Shown: positions 51,666 to 60,755 of the stretch, in pieces | Position numbering within the stretch: the first letter of the stretch is position 1 | Layout of the letters: the number at the start of each line of letters is the position of its first letter | Assembly (NCBI RefSeq): GCF_009377195.2 | Contig: NZ_VJXX01000003.1 | Location: 1 to 64,000, forward strand | Origin: Arthrobacter bussei | GTDB lineage: Bacteria > Actinomycetota > Actinomycetes > Actinomycetales > Micrococcaceae | Direction: 5' to 3' | DNA: 64,000 bases | Translations under genes and position numbers: made by a program | The notes under the pieces: model-generated | The model's database searches: none | What the model saw: only the letters and a program-made list of their open reading frames with translations | Told to the model about the DNA's origin: nothing

Positions 51666-52364
51666 TCACCCGGCCCGCACGCCGAGGGCTTCGAGGTAGG
51701 TGGAGAAGCCGGCGGGGACACGTCCCACGGTGCGCGACGATGTCGTGACTCGGAGCGCCCCCGAGGCCGTCCACCGCGCCCCGGCCTCCCGGGCACGGTG
51801 CACGAGGTCGACGTCCTCGTCCTGCGCCAGCGGCCCGAACCCGCCGATGTCCTCATAGGTACTGCCGCGGACACCGAGGTTGGCGCCGTGGATGTGGTGG
51901 TGCCCGTCGTCGGGCATGTACGCGGCCGACCACAGCTGGAACCGTTCCGCGTTGTCCGCGGTCAGGGTGGGGCGGACGGTACCGAGGACGACGTCATGGG
52001 TGGAAGCGAGGCGATGGTGGCTGACCAGCCAGTCGCGGGGGACGAGCGTGTCAGCGTCGGTGTTGGCCACCCATGTCCGCTGCGGCAGGCTGCGGGACCG
52101 GGCGAGGGCGAAGCGCACACCGGCATCGCGTGCAGCGCCGACGGAGCCGAAGTTCCCGGAGATCACCGAGACGCCGGGCATGCTGCGGGCCGCGGCCTCC
52201 GAACGGTCGGTGCAGCGATCGAGCACCACGGTGACCGAGACCAGGACCCGGGGGACGGTCCGCAGGAGATGTATGCGGGCGGCGTCGATCGCAGCGAGGC
52301 ACGCGGGCAGCCACTCCTCCTCGTCACGCGCGGGGACGACGACGGCGACGTGGCCGGGGATCAC
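51666..52364 (-). CDS. Family 2 glycosyltransferase
   Basis: Encodes 232 residues from GTG 52364, overlapping the upstream stop by four bases. VAVVVPARDEEEWLPACLAAI, VTVVLDRCTDRSE, WVANTDADTLVPRDWLV (the DxD metal site) and GFGPLAQDEDVDLVHRA (catalytic acid region) define a GT-A fold. There is no transmembrane helix. It is the last gene of an operon with a PIG-L deacetylase-methyltransferase fusion and an acyl-CoA dehydrogenase-like protein. Donor and acceptor are unknown. Confidence 0.88.
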   Translation of the reverse strand: MIPGHVAVVVPARDEEEWLPACLAAIDAARIHLLRTVPRVLVSVTVVLDRCTDRSEAAARSMPGVSVISGNFGSVGAARDAGVRFALARSRSLPQRTWVANTDADTLVPRDWLVSHHRLASTHDVVLGTVRPTLTADNAERFQLWSAAYMPDDGHHHIHGANLGVRGSTYEDIGGFGPLAQDEDVDLVHRAREAGARWTASGALRVTTSSRTVGRVPAGFSTYLEALGVRAG

Positions 52365-53728
52365 AGGAGGCCTTCGCGTCGCGCCACGGACACGGCCGGC
52401 GCGGGGACGAGAACCTCCAGGAGGAAGTCCTCCTCGGTGTGGAGGGCGAGCGTCGCCAGGCCGGACTGCCGGCGGACGCGCTCGTGCACGGCGTCGCCGT
52501 CCAGCTCCCAGCCGTCGATGGGGTGGCGCCAGTGGCAGAGGACCAGGACGCCGTCCTCGTCGAGGGAGCCGAGGATCAGCCGGACGACGTCGTCGAGCTG
52601 GTCGGCGGAGAGGAAGTACCCGGTCTCGGACAGGACCACGAGGTCGAAGGGCCCGTCCTCCCGCGGCCAGTCGCGGGGCACTGTGGCGAGGCGGGCCGAG
52701 GCGGCGTCGTCCATGATGAGCGCCTCGTTGGTGCGCCGGACCGCGGTCTCGCTCGTGTCGAGGGCCAGCAGGTTGTCCGAGATCGCCGCGAGCTCGCGGG
52801 TCAGCGCCCCGACGGAGCAGCCGATCTCCAGCGTGCGGCAGAAGCGGCGCCGCGGCAGGCCGGCCAGGGTCAGGGCGCGCTTGCGCTGCTCGTAGAAGCG
52901 CTCGGCCACCTCCCAGGGATCTGCGTGGTCGCGGTGCAGCCGCTCGAACGTGGAGCGCCCTTCGGTCACGAAGAACGCCTCGACGTTACGGCTGAAGTGC
53001 TCCAGCACGTCGGGCGTCAGCAGGACCTCGTCGCCCGGCGCGTCCGAGAGCGGCTGGGTCTGCGAGACGTGCGTGGCGAGCGCGGACTCCTTGCGGGTGT
53101 GCTCCTCCGCGCCGAGCGGCAGCAGGAGGATCCCGTCGAGCTCCTCCTCCTGCTCCTCGACGGATCCCCAGTGCCAGAGCCAGATCGGGTACTCGAGCAG
53201 GGGGATGTCGCGTTCGGTGCACACCTCCGCCGCCGCCCGGCCCGCGGCGTCGTGGTCGGGATGTCCGTCACCGCGCCACGGGGCGGCGACGAGCGTGCGG
53301 GTGTCCTCGCCGACGGCGAGTTCGCGCCGCAGCACGGCGGCGACGGCGTCGTCGGCCACCCCGCCGTCGGGCAGTCCCTCGAAGGACACCCGGGCGGCGG
53401 GTGCGAGGACCTGGACGGCGTTCAGGACCTCTTCGCGCCGCACCTCGGCCAGCCGCGCCGGGGTGTGCGTGGGGGAGTCCGGGTGCGAGCCCTCCCCGTC
53501 GGTGAGGACGATGACGTCGCACCGGACGCCGTCGCGCGCGAGCCGCGCCAGGAGGCCGCCGGCGCCGAGCGTCTCGTCGTCGGGGTGGGCTGCGAGCAGG
53601 AGGAACCGGGCCGGGAGCCGGCCGTCGAAGAGGGCTTCGACCTGCAGGTCGCCTGCGCTGCGGTCGTGCTCCCACGTGCGCCAGTGGGATTCCGGCGTAC
53701 CGGCGCCGTCGTGCGTGAAGCTCACCAT
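52361..53728 (-). CDS. PIG-L deacetylase fused to a SAM methyltransferase
   Basis: Encodes 455 residues. Residues 35-250 form a PIG-L/LmbE deacetylase: AAHPDDETLGAGG with the His-Asp-Asp zinc motif, and WRGDGHPDHDAAG with the second His pair. Residues 270-440 form a Rossmann methyltransferase: TLEIGCSVGALTREL (SAM loop), LALDTSETAV and FDLVVLSETGYFL, resembling NodS-type enzymes. The fusion suggests that deacetylation of an N-acetyl sugar is followed directly by methylation, perhaps of the freed amine. It overlaps the acyl-CoA dehydrogenase-like gene by seven bases and the glycosyltransferase by four, so the three products probably build one glycoconjugate. Confidence 0.88.
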   Translation of the reverse strand: MVSFTHDGAGTPESHWRTWEHDRSAGDLQVEALFDGRLPARFLLLAAHPDDETLGAGGLLARLARDGVRCDVIVLTDGEGSHPDSPTHTPARLAEVRREEVLNAVQVLAPAARVSFEGLPDGGVADDAVAAVLRRELAVGEDTRTLVAAPWRGDGHPDHDAAGRAAAEVCTERDIPLLEYPIWLWHWGSVEEQEEELDGILLLPLGAEEHTRKESALATHVSQTQPLSDAPGDEVLLTPDVLEHFSRNVEAFFVTEGRSTFERLHRDHADPWEVAERFYEQRKRALTLAGLPRRRFCRTLEIGCSVGALTRELAAISDNLLALDTSETAVRRTNEALIMDDAASARLATVPRDWPREDGPFDLVVLSETGYFLSADQLDDVVRLILGSLDEDGVLVLCHWRHPIDGWELDGDAVHERVRRQSGLATLALHTEEDFLLEVLVPAPAVSVARREGLL

Positions 53729-54771
53729 GCCGGATCTCCCGCCGCGGTGAGGTCGAGGACACGCCGGCCGAGGGCGGCGTCGTCACGTTCGGCATGGTGC
53801 TGGCGGAGGTAGAGGTGCAGGTCCGCGACGCGCCCGGCGTGGCGGTCGTCGAAGGCCAGCGGCGCGGGGCCGAGGCCGTGGGCGGCCGCGTCCAGCACGA
53901 GTTCGGCGCAGCGGAAGGCGGTGGCGCGGACACGGGCTGCGAGGAGCGCTCCGTCCTGCCCGGTGGCGCGACCGGCATCCACCTCGTCCGCCGCCCGCGA
54001 GAGCAGGGTCCGCGTCTCGTGCAGGGCGGCGTCCACCCGGCCGAGGTGCATCAGGGCGATCTGGTCGGGGGTGCGGCGCCGGGCGGCGTCGAGCAGGGTG
54101 CGGGCGATGCCAAGGGCCCCGCCGTACCAGCAGGCCGCGACGCCGATGCCGCCCCAGGCGAAGCCGTCACGCGTGAGGTACCAATCGGTCCCGCCGATCG
54201 GTGTGGCCGCGACGCCGTCGAGGCGGACGGGCGCACTCGTGACGGCCGGCAGTCCACGGCTGATCCAAGTCCCCGCCGGCTCGGCCGTGACGCCGTCGCT
54301 GCGGAGGTCCACGGCGAAGGCCCTGCGGCCGCCGTCGCCCAGGTGTGCCGTGACGACCGCGCGGTCGAGGTGTCCGGCGAGGGAGCACCACGGCTTGGTG
54401 CCGGTCAGGGTCCAGGCGTCACCCGTCCCGACGGTGGCGGTCAGGACGAGACCGGGCTGCTCCGCCGCGTAGACGCCCCAGGTTCCGTGGGCGCCGGGAT
54501 CCGCTGCGTCGGGCAGGCCTGCCTGGTCGAGGATGGCGAGTGCGTCGAGGTGGGGTTCGACGACGCGGGCCACGGTGAGGTCCGCCGCGGCGAGGGTGGT
54601 CAGCAACTGCCAGGTCACGGCGGTGCGGCCGGAGCCGGGGAGGGGCACCGCAGTGCCGAGATCGAGCGCGAGTTCGAGGGTCAGGGGGAGGGAGTGCCGT
54701 ACGGACTCGACCCTGTCCGTGAGGAACCGGAGCGAGGGATCCGAGGTGTCAGCAGGAGCTTCAGCCGTCAC
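53722..54771 (-). CDS. Acyl-CoA dehydrogenase-like flavoprotein
   Basis: Encodes about 349 residues from GTG 54771 (AGGA ten bases upstream); GTG 54825 is an alternative. Family features include WGVYAAEQPGL, WTLTGTKPWCSLAGHLDRAVV (flavin and substrate region), TSAPVRLDGVAATPIGG, and a helical C-terminus ending in AERDDAALGRRVLDL. The N-terminal helical domain is short, and I cannot place the usual catalytic Glu, so dehydrogenase activity is not assured. It is the first gene of the PIG-L/GT2 operon, where an acyl-CoA-derived group could be modified for attachment to the sugar. Confidence 0.75.
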   Translation of the reverse strand: MTAEAPADTSDPSLRFLTDRVESVRHSLPLTLELALDLGTAVPLPGSGRTAVTWQLLTTLAAADLTVARVVEPHLDALAILDQAGLPDAADPGAHGTWGVYAAEQPGLVLTATVGTGDAWTLTGTKPWCSLAGHLDRAVVTAHLGDGGRRAFAVDLRSDGVTAEPAGTWISRGLPAVTSAPVRLDGVAATPIGGTDWYLTRDGFAWGGIGVAACWYGGALGIARTLLDAARRRTPDQIALMHLGRVDAALHETRTLLSRAADEVDAGRATGQDGALLAARVRATAFRCAELVLDAAAHGLGPAPLAFDDRHAGRVADLHLYLRQHHAERDDAALGRRVLDLTAAGDPAW

Positions 54772-54913
54772 GCGAGGTGGTCCTGGCTGCACCGCTGCGG
54801 GCGCGGCCCCATTGGAAGGCGTCACGGGCGTGAGATTTTCGGGGACCCGGTGGGGATGCGCAACATATTCGAAGTGTACTGACGTCCCCGGAAAGTGCTT
54901 GCGCCGCACGGCA

Positions 54914-56182
54914 TCAGCGGTGTGGGTGTACCCTCCGCGGCAGCACGCCGGAGGCGACGAGGGTGAGGATCCCGGCGAGTGGCACCACCACCAGGCCCAC
55001 GCGGAGCGAGGAGGCGTCCGCGATGGCGCCGACGATCGGGGGTGAGAACAGGAACCCGAGGCGCATCAACCAGCTGATCACCGTCAGGCCCGTTCCGGTA
55101 CGCAGGCCCGGCAGCTCGTCCGCCGAGTGCATGGCCGCGGGCACCAGCGTGGCGACGCCGAGCCCGGCGAGGCCGAAGCCGAGGATGGTGAGCGGCACGG
55201 ACGGGACGAGGAGCGCGATACCCATGCCGGCCGCTGTCAGCACCCCGCCCGCCTGCGCCACGGCACGCTGTCCGAACCGGTCCACGAGGCGGTCCCCGAA
55301 GAGCCGTCCCACGAACTGCAGCCCGACGAGCGCCACGAAGCCGAGCCCGGCGACGGTCGGCGTCGCCTCGAGGGAGGTGCTGAGGTAGACCGCGGCCCAG
55401 GTGCTGCCGGCATCCTCCACGAGGGCTCCGGCGATCCCGATGACCACGAGGGCGGCCAGGATGCCGGCGGTCGCGAGTGACCGCCGTCGGGCCCGCGCAC
55501 CACCGGCGCCACCGGCACCACCGGTGCCGGTACCTGCCGCGTCCGCGGTGCCGGCTGTATCGGTCGGGTCCGTCGGGTCCGCGGGCTCGACGCCGGGCAG
55601 GAGATGGCGGTAGCTCACGAGGGTCAGGGCGCTGAAGAGGAGGAAGGACACCGTCAGGTGAAGTCCGCGCGGAACGGCGAGACCCGCCGCGGCCGCGCCC
55701 ATCAGCCCGCCGATCACCGCGCCGATGCTCCACACGGCATGGAAGGAGTTGAGGATGGAGCGCCGGTACAGCTTCTGCACGCGGAGTCCGTGCGAGTTCT
55801 GGGCGACGTCGGTGATCGCGTCCATCGCCCCGGCCAGGAACAGCGTGACGGTGAGGACCGCCCAGGAGGGTGCGATCCCGGCGAGGAGGATCGACAGCCC
55901 GATGAACCAGGTCCCTGCCGTGGCGACCCGGGAGGACCGGAAGCGGCGAACCAGGGCGCCCGAGGCCAGGCCCGCCGTGATAGCACCGAGCGGGAACGCG
56001 GCCACGGAGATGCCGAACGCCGCGTTGCTGAGGTCCAGGCCGTCCTTGATGGCCGGGTAGTGCGGCAGGATGTTCGCGAACAGGGCGCCGTTGGCGAGGA
56101 ACAGGGCGCTTACGGCGAAGCGCGCCCGAGCGAGCCGACGGGGTGTGTACTCCGTCTCCTGTGTCGGGATGGTGGTGCTCAT
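54914..56182 (-). CDS. MFS transporter
   Basis: Encodes 422 residues from ATG 56182, overlapping the TetR stop (ATGA). Twelve hydrophobic helices are split by a cytoplasmic Gly/Ala/Thr loop near residues 205-240. LSNAAFGISVAAFPLGAITAGLAS, ATAGTWFIGLSILLAG and GDRLVDRFGQR are typical of the sugar-efflux/arabinose-efflux branch of the major facilitator superfamily. It is the third gene of an acetyltransferase-TetR-MFS operon, so the TetR protein probably controls its expression in response to the exported compound. Confidence 0.88.
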   Translation of the reverse strand: MSTTIPTQETEYTPRRLARARFAVSALFLANGALFANILPHYPAIKDGLDLSNAAFGISVAAFPLGAITAGLASGALVRRFRSSRVATAGTWFIGLSILLAGIAPSWAVLTVTLFLAGAMDAITDVAQNSHGLRVQKLYRRSILNSFHAVWSIGAVIGGLMGAAAAGLAVPRGLHLTVSFLLFSALTLVSYRHLLPGVEPADPTDPTDTAGTADAAGTGTGGAGGAGGARARRRSLATAGILAALVVIGIAGALVEDAGSTWAAVYLSTSLEATPTVAGLGFVALVGLQFVGRLFGDRLVDRFGQRAVAQAGGVLTAAGMGIALLVPSVPLTILGFGLAGLGVATLVPAAMHSADELPGLRTGTGLTVISWLMRLGFLFSPPIVGAIADASSLRVGLVVVPLAGILTLVASGVLPRRVHPHR

Positions 56183-56793
56183 GGCTGGACGATCCTCCTG
56201 ATCGCGGTGCGGACCGTACCGACACCCATGGGGTCGAGGGAGAGGGCGCGGTGGAGCGTGGTGCCCTCGATGAGTGCGTCGAGCATGAGTGCGGTCTCCG
56301 GATCGAAGTGGGTGTGCAGGGCGGCGCGGCTGCGCGCCATCCAGGCGTCGGTGATGGTGCGGAACTCGGGACGCCGGGCGGCCAGGGCGTACAGCTCGAG
56401 GCTGGCGAGCATGGTCTCCGGCGAGGTCAGGGTGGTGCCCGTGATGAGCCCGACGACGGCCTCGCCGGCGTCCTGCCTGCTCGATGCGGCGGAGAGCGTG
56501 GCGTCGAAGACGTCCGCCGTCCGCTCGGCGAGCACGGTGAAGGCTGCGTGCAGGAGGTCGTCCATGCCGTCGAAGTGGTAGGTCATGGAGCCGAGCGGCA
56601 CATCTGCGGCCGCGGCGATGCGGCGGTGCGTGGTGCCGGCGACACCGTGCTCGGCGATCACGCCGAGGGCGACGTCGATCAGCCGCTCGCGGCGCTGCGG
56701 GTCGTGGCGGCGGGGACGCGTCGGATCTGCCGCGGCAGGAGCGGCTGGTTCCCCTCGGTCCGCAGACCTGTGCGCGGCCGGACCGGGCGTCAC
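56179..56793 (-). CDS. TetR-family transcriptional regulator
   Basis: Encodes 204 residues from GTG 56793, overlapping the acetyltransferase stop (GTGA). After a 30-residue polar lead, the helix-turn-helix reads RRERLIDVALGVIAEHGVAG, TTHRRIAAAADVPLGSMTYHF; the C-terminal region is helical and ligand-binding. It lies between an acetyltransferase and an MFS pump and overlaps both, so it is probably autoregulatory. Two palindromes 30-60 bases before the operon (57410-57442) are the likely operator. Confidence 0.9.
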   Translation of the reverse strand: MTPGPAAHRSADRGEPAAPAAADPTRPRRHDPQRRERLIDVALGVIAEHGVAGTTHRRIAAAADVPLGSMTYHFDGMDDLLHAAFTVLAERTADVFDATLSAASSRQDAGEAVVGLITGTTLTSPETMLASLELYALAARRPEFRTITDAWMARSRAALHTHFDPETALMLDALIEGTTLHRALSLDPMGVGTVRTAIRRIVQP

Positions 56794-57380
56794 GGGGAGA
56801 GCCTGCGGATGATCCGGGCCGGCGAGCCGGCGACGACGACGCCGGACGGGACGTCCCGCGTGACGACCGACCCGGCGCCGACCACGGAGTCCTCGCCGAC
56901 GGTGACGCCGGCCAGGATGACGGCACCTCCGCCGATCCACACGTTGTCACCGATGGTGATCGGCCGGGCTCCCTCGATCTTCGCGCGCCGGGGAGCCGGC
57001 GCGACGGGATGCGTAGGAGTCAGCAGCTGGACGCCGGGACCGATCTGCACATCGTCGCCGATGGTGATCGGTGCGACGTCGAGCGCCGTGAGGTTGTAGT
57101 TGACGAACGTCCGCGCCCCGATGCTCAGGTGCGCGCCGTAGTCGACGTACAGGGGAGCGCGTACCTCGGTGCCCTCGCCGATCTCACCGAGCAGATCGGC
57201 GAGGATGGTCCGGCCGGACTCGGGGTCCTCGGGCCAGATGCGCGCGTACGCGGCGGCCAGGCGGATCGCACGGCGGCTCGCCGCTGTGAGCTCCGGGTCG
57301 TCGGCGATGTAGTCGTCGCCGTCGAGCATGCGCCGGCGCATGGTGCGTCCGTCGTCCTCGAGGAATCCGTGCCGGGTCAT
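56790..57380 (-). CDS. Maltose/galactoside-type O-acetyltransferase (hexapeptide repeat)
   Basis: Encodes 196 residues. An N-terminal maltose-acetyltransferase helix region (MRRRMLDGDDYIADDPELTA) is followed by the left-handed beta-helix: YVDYGAHLSIGARTFVNYNL, ITIGDDVQIGPGVQLLTPTH with the catalytic His, and ITIGDNVWIGGGAVILAGV. It moves acetyl from acetyl-CoA to sugars. In this operon with TetR and an MFS pump, acetylation followed by export of excess sugar is a plausible scheme. Confidence 0.9.
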   Translation of the reverse strand: MTRHGFLEDDGRTMRRRMLDGDDYIADDPELTAASRRAIRLAAAYARIWPEDPESGRTILADLLGEIGEGTEVRAPLYVDYGAHLSIGARTFVNYNLTALDVAPITIGDDVQIGPGVQLLTPTHPVAPAPRRAKIEGARPITIGDNVWIGGGAVILAGVTVGEDSVVGAGSVVTRDVPSGVVVAGSPARIIRRLSP

Positions 57381-57409
57381 GCGTTACCTGCCGTCGTCGA
57401 TACCGATGG

Positions 57410-57442
57410 GTACGATCGTACGCATCATACGTACAGATGTAC
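57410..57442. promoter_or_regulatory. Paired palindromes, probable TetR operator
   Basis: 57410-57421 (gtacgatcgtac) is a perfect 12-bp palindrome. 57431-57442 (gtacagatgtac) is a second 12-bp inverted repeat with two central mismatched bases. Their centres are 21 bases apart, two helical turns, so a dimer on each would face the same side. They lie 30 to 62 bases upstream of the acetyltransferase start. Confidence 0.65.
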
Positions 57443-57478
57443 ACACCAGTCTTCGGAGGTGACGACGGCAGGAGCGGC

Positions 57479-57928
57479 TCAGGCCTCCGGGGGGAGCGCC
57501 TCGTGGTGTTCCTTGCCCTTGGTGCGGCGGTCCTCCTTCATCTCCGCCTCGAACAGGTGCCGCTTGCCCTGGACCAGCGAGTCGCGGGCTTCTTTCTCGA
57601 AGGACTTGAACTCGGAGTAGTAGTGGTCGTCGTAGTCCTCCATGATCTGGAACGTCCACCGGCCCTCGATCACGTTGCGGCCGATGATCTCCGTGGCCAG
57701 CTTGTCCGCGATCTCGGTGTGGCCGGCCTTCCGAAACAGGTCCTCGGCATCGGACAGGTTGAGGTCGGCCTTGCCGGTGAGGCGGTGGAAGCCGTAGAGG
57801 TAGCCGCGGGCGTGCTCCACGACCTCGAGGGCTTCGGAGAGCTTTCCGAGGGCCTCGACGGTGAGGTCGGAGACGCCGTCGGGGCGCTGGTGGGTTGCAT
57901 CGGGACCGGGGGTGTCAGGGGTAGCCAT
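57479..57928 (-). CDS. Conserved hypothetical protein of Actinobacteria
   Basis: Encodes 149 residues from ATG 57928. The sequence is helical and charged: LTVEALGKLSEALEVVEHAR, LYGFHRLTGKADLNLSDAEDLF, IIGRNVIEGRWTFQIMEDYD and a basic-acidic C-terminus (KEDRRTKGKEHHEALPPE). It has no membrane segment or known catalytic motif. From memory, similar proteins are found across Micrococcaceae and Mycobacteriales without an assigned role. It is a single gene. Confidence 0.75.
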   Translation of the reverse strand: MATPDTPGPDATHQRPDGVSDLTVEALGKLSEALEVVEHARGYLYGFHRLTGKADLNLSDAEDLFRKAGHTEIADKLATEIIGRNVIEGRWTFQIMEDYDDHYYSEFKSFEKEARDSLVQGKRHLFEAEMKEDRRTKGKEHHEALPPEA

Positions 57929-58219
57929 ATGCGTACCGTACCCAGAAGCTCCGACACTCACACGGGTGCGGCCGAGCCGGTGCACGCGGCCCATCGGTTG
58001 CCGTGGTCGACGCCGGTGCGCCGGGAGCGGGCCGGATGGCGACGGTGGACCCTCCTGTGCGTAAATGCAGAAGTGGTCTGCACTAATCGGCGTTGATCAG
58101 CCCCCTGGGCAGCGCAATACTCGTAACGCCCCGATGTGTGCTCCGTCACAGAGCGCATCGGCCAGCGGAGGCCGGTCACGGCCGGCCGTGTCAACGAAGA
58201 CACCGAAGGAGCAGCCCGC

Positions 58220-59602
58220 ATGAGTTCAGCGCAGCACACACCACCGCAGCGGCAGGAGCCCGACGTCGAGCAGTCGGGTCTCAAGAAGGTCGTGGTCGCC
58301 TCGATGGCCGGCACCGTGGTCGAGTGGTACGAGTTCTTCCTCTACGCCGCGGCGGCCACGCTCGTCTTCGCCACCGTCTTCTTCCCGAGCGCCGACTCCG
58401 AACTCGACGCGATCATCGCCGGGTTCCTGACCTACGCCGTCGGCTTCGTCGCCCGGCCCATCGGCGGGATCGTCTTCGGGCACTTCGGCGACAAGTACGG
58501 CCGCAAGCAGCTGCTCCAGCTCAGCATCGTCCTCGTGGGCGTCTCCACGTTCCTCATGGGCTGCCTTCCCACCTTCGACCAGGTGGGCTACTGGGCTCCC
58601 GGACTCCTCGTGGTGCTGCGCTTCATCCAGGGCTTCGCGGTCGGCGGCGAGTGGGGCGGCGCCGTGCTGCTGGTCGCCGAGCACAGCCCGAGCAGGAGCC
58701 GCGGCTTCTGGTCGAGCTGGCCGCAGTCCGCCGTGCCCATGGGCAACCTGCTCGCCACCGGCGTGCTCTTCGGCCTGTCGGCCGTCCTCGACGAGGCGTC
58801 CTTCCTCGGCTGGGGCTGGCGCGTGGCCTTCTGGCTCTCCGCCGTGATCGTGATCATCGGCTACTACATCCGCACCAAGGTCAATGACGCCTCGATCTTC
58901 CTCGAGGCCCGCAAGGAGGTCGTGGACGAGGCCAAGGGCTACGGCGTCGTCGAGGTGTTCAAGCGCTACCCGCGCGGCGTCTTCACCGCCATGGGCCTGC
59001 GGTTCGCCGAGAACATCCTCTACTACCTGGTGGTCACCTTCAGCATCACCTACCTCAGCACGGTGGTCGGGGAGGACCGTACGCGGATCCTGCTGCTGCT
59101 GCTCGTCGCGCACTTCCTGCACTTCTGTGCCGTGCCGATCGTCGGCCGGTACTCCGACCGCTTCGGGCGGAAGCCGGTGTACCTCGCCGGCGCCGTCCTC
59201 GGTGCGACCTGGGGCTTCTTCGCCTTCCCGATGATGGACACGGGCAATGACCTGATCATCCTCGCGGCCGTCACGATCGGGCTCTTCTTCCACGCCCTCA
59301 TGTACGCGGGACAGCCGGCCATCATGGCCGAGATGTTCCCCACGCGCATGCGCTACTCCGGGGTGTCGCTCGGGTACCAGGTCACCTCGATCGTCGCCGG
59401 TTCACTCGCTCCGATCATCGCCGCGACCCTGCTGCGGGACTACGGCTCCTCGACGCCGGTGGCCATCTACCTGCTCCTGGCCTGCTGCGTGACGATCGTC
59501 GCCGTGCTCCTGCTGAAGGAGACCCGCGGCATCTCCCTGCTCGACGTGGACGAGGCCGACGCCCGCGGCACGGCGGACCTCCTCGCCGCCTCGAAGAAGT
59601 AA
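58220..59602 (+). CDS. MHS-family MFS transporter
   Basis: Encodes 460 residues from ATG 58220, with CGAAGGAG upstream. VVVASMAGTVVEWYEFFLYA, ARPIGGIVFGHFGDKYGRKQ, RFIQGFAVGGEWGGAVLL and EMFPTRMRYSGVSLGYQ are hallmarks of the metabolite:H+ symporter group (ShiA/ProP-like), which imports organic acids, osmolytes or aromatic acids. Twelve membrane helices are visible. The downstream LysR and semialdehyde-dehydrogenase genes suggest a carboxylic acid substrate, but the genes are separated by a strong terminator and converge, so the link is loose. Confidence 0.9.
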   Translation: MSSAQHTPPQRQEPDVEQSGLKKVVVASMAGTVVEWYEFFLYAAAATLVFATVFFPSADSELDAIIAGFLTYAVGFVARPIGGIVFGHFGDKYGRKQLLQLSIVLVGVSTFLMGCLPTFDQVGYWAPGLLVVLRFIQGFAVGGEWGGAVLLVAEHSPSRSRGFWSSWPQSAVPMGNLLATGVLFGLSAVLDEASFLGWGWRVAFWLSAVIVIIGYYIRTKVNDASIFLEARKEVVDEAKGYGVVEVFKRYPRGVFTAMGLRFAENILYYLVVTFSITYLSTVVGEDRTRILLLLLVAHFLHFCAVPIVGRYSDRFGRKPVYLAGAVLGATWGFFAFPMMDTGNDLIILAAVTIGLFFHALMYAGQPAIMAEMFPTRMRYSGVSLGYQVTSIVAGSLAPIIAATLLRDYGSSTPVAIYLLLACCVTIVAVLLLKETRGISLLDVDEADARGTADLLAASKK

Positions 59603-59619
59603 CGGCCCGCCGGCCATGG

Positions 59620-59664
59620 CACGGGACGACGACGGCGGCGGGCCCGCGCCGTCGTCGTCCCGTG
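59620..59664. terminator. Perfect 17-bp hairpin between convergent genes
   Basis: 59620-59636 pairs exactly with 59648-59664 around an 11-base GC-rich loop. It lies between the stops of the MHS transporter (plus) and the LysR gene (minus). Confidence 0.9.
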
Positions 59665-59728
59665 TGCTGAGCGGCATGACGGTGATGCTGCGGCGCGGGC
59701 GCCCGATCTGTCGGCGCGTGGCGAGCGG

Positions 59729-60634
59729 TCAGGCGGCCAACTCGTCCGCGCGCTCGCCGATCTCCCGCCGGATCGCCGCGACCGCGACCTGCACGGCCGC
59801 GGACCGGAGCGACTCCGGTCTCGCCACCGCCCAGATGGGCAGCTGACGGTGGAAGCCGTCGTGGAGCACGGGCAGCAGCGCGGAACCGGCGGGCACCATG
59901 AAGCTCGGCAGCAGGCCGATCCCCGCCCCCGCGTGGACCGCCTCGACCTGGGCGAAGATGCTCGTCGATTGGAAGGACGAGACGGGCAGGGGCAGCTGGG
60001 AGGAGCGGTGACCGAGCTCCTGCACCTGGAGCGCCGACTCCACGTAGGAGACGAAGCTGTGGTGCCGGATGTCCTCGAGCCGCTCGGGCAGGCCGCGCCG
60101 CTCCGCGTACGCCGGCCCGGCATAGAGGCGCAGGAAGTAGTTGGTGAGGAAGATGGGCTCCGCCGTCGCGGTCTCCGTGCGTCCCACCACCACCTCGAGG
60201 TCGACGCCGGAGCGGTTCTGGCTGGCCTTCCGCGTGGCACTGAGCATCTCGACGTCGAGCCGCGGGTTCTCCTGCTGCACCCGCACGAGGGCGGGGGTGA
60301 CGAAGCGGGCGCCGAAGCCGTCGGGCGTGCTGATGCGGAGCATCCCGGTCAGGGCGTCGGACCTGGAACGGCGCGCCTCGAGGTCCCCGAGGCTCTGCTC
60401 GATCGCCTCGGCGGCGGTGACGGCGTCCGCTCCGAGCGCGGTGAGCTCCCAGCCCTGCGGGGTGCGCTCGAGGGTGCGTCCGCCCAGCTGCCGGTCGAGG
60501 GCGAGGATTCGACGCGAGATCGTGGTGTGCGTGGTGCCGAGCGCCTCCGCGACGGCGTTGAAGCGGCCCAGGCGGGCGACGGTCAGCAGGACGAGGAGAT
60601 CGTCCGCACTCGGCAGGCGGCGGACGTCGACCAT
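59729..60634 (-). CDS. LysR-family transcriptional regulator
   Basis: Encodes 301 residues from ATG 60634, with GGAGGAGGA upstream. The winged helix reads ADDLLVLLTVARLGRFNAVA then EALGTTHTTISRRILALDRQLG, followed by a hinge and a periplasmic-binding-protein-like effector domain (MLRISTPDGFGARFVTPAL, FLTNYFLRLYAGPAYA). It is divergent from the dehydrogenase operon by 121 bases, the classic LysR arrangement, so it probably activates 3-hydroxyacid dehydrogenase and mmsA in response to a pathway acid. Confidence 0.92.
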   Translation of the reverse strand: MVDVRRLPSADDLLVLLTVARLGRFNAVAEALGTTHTTISRRILALDRQLGGRTLERTPQGWELTALGADAVTAAEAIEQSLGDLEARRSRSDALTGMLRISTPDGFGARFVTPALVRVQQENPRLDVEMLSATRKASQNRSGVDLEVVVGRTETATAEPIFLTNYFLRLYAGPAYAERRGLPERLEDIRHHSFVSYVESALQVQELGHRSSQLPLPVSSFQSTSIFAQVEAVHAGAGIGLLPSFMVPAGSALLPVLHDGFHRQLPIWAVARPESLRSAAVQVAVAAIRREIGERADELAA

Positions 60635-60755
60635 GGTCCTCCTCCGTCCGCGCCTGTGCAGAAACGTTCACGCCGTCTGTGATTTCTTCCCTTGATCGCA
60701 CTGTAACAGCGGGAGAGGGTGGCATGAAGACACCCACGAGCAAAGGAGCTTGGAC

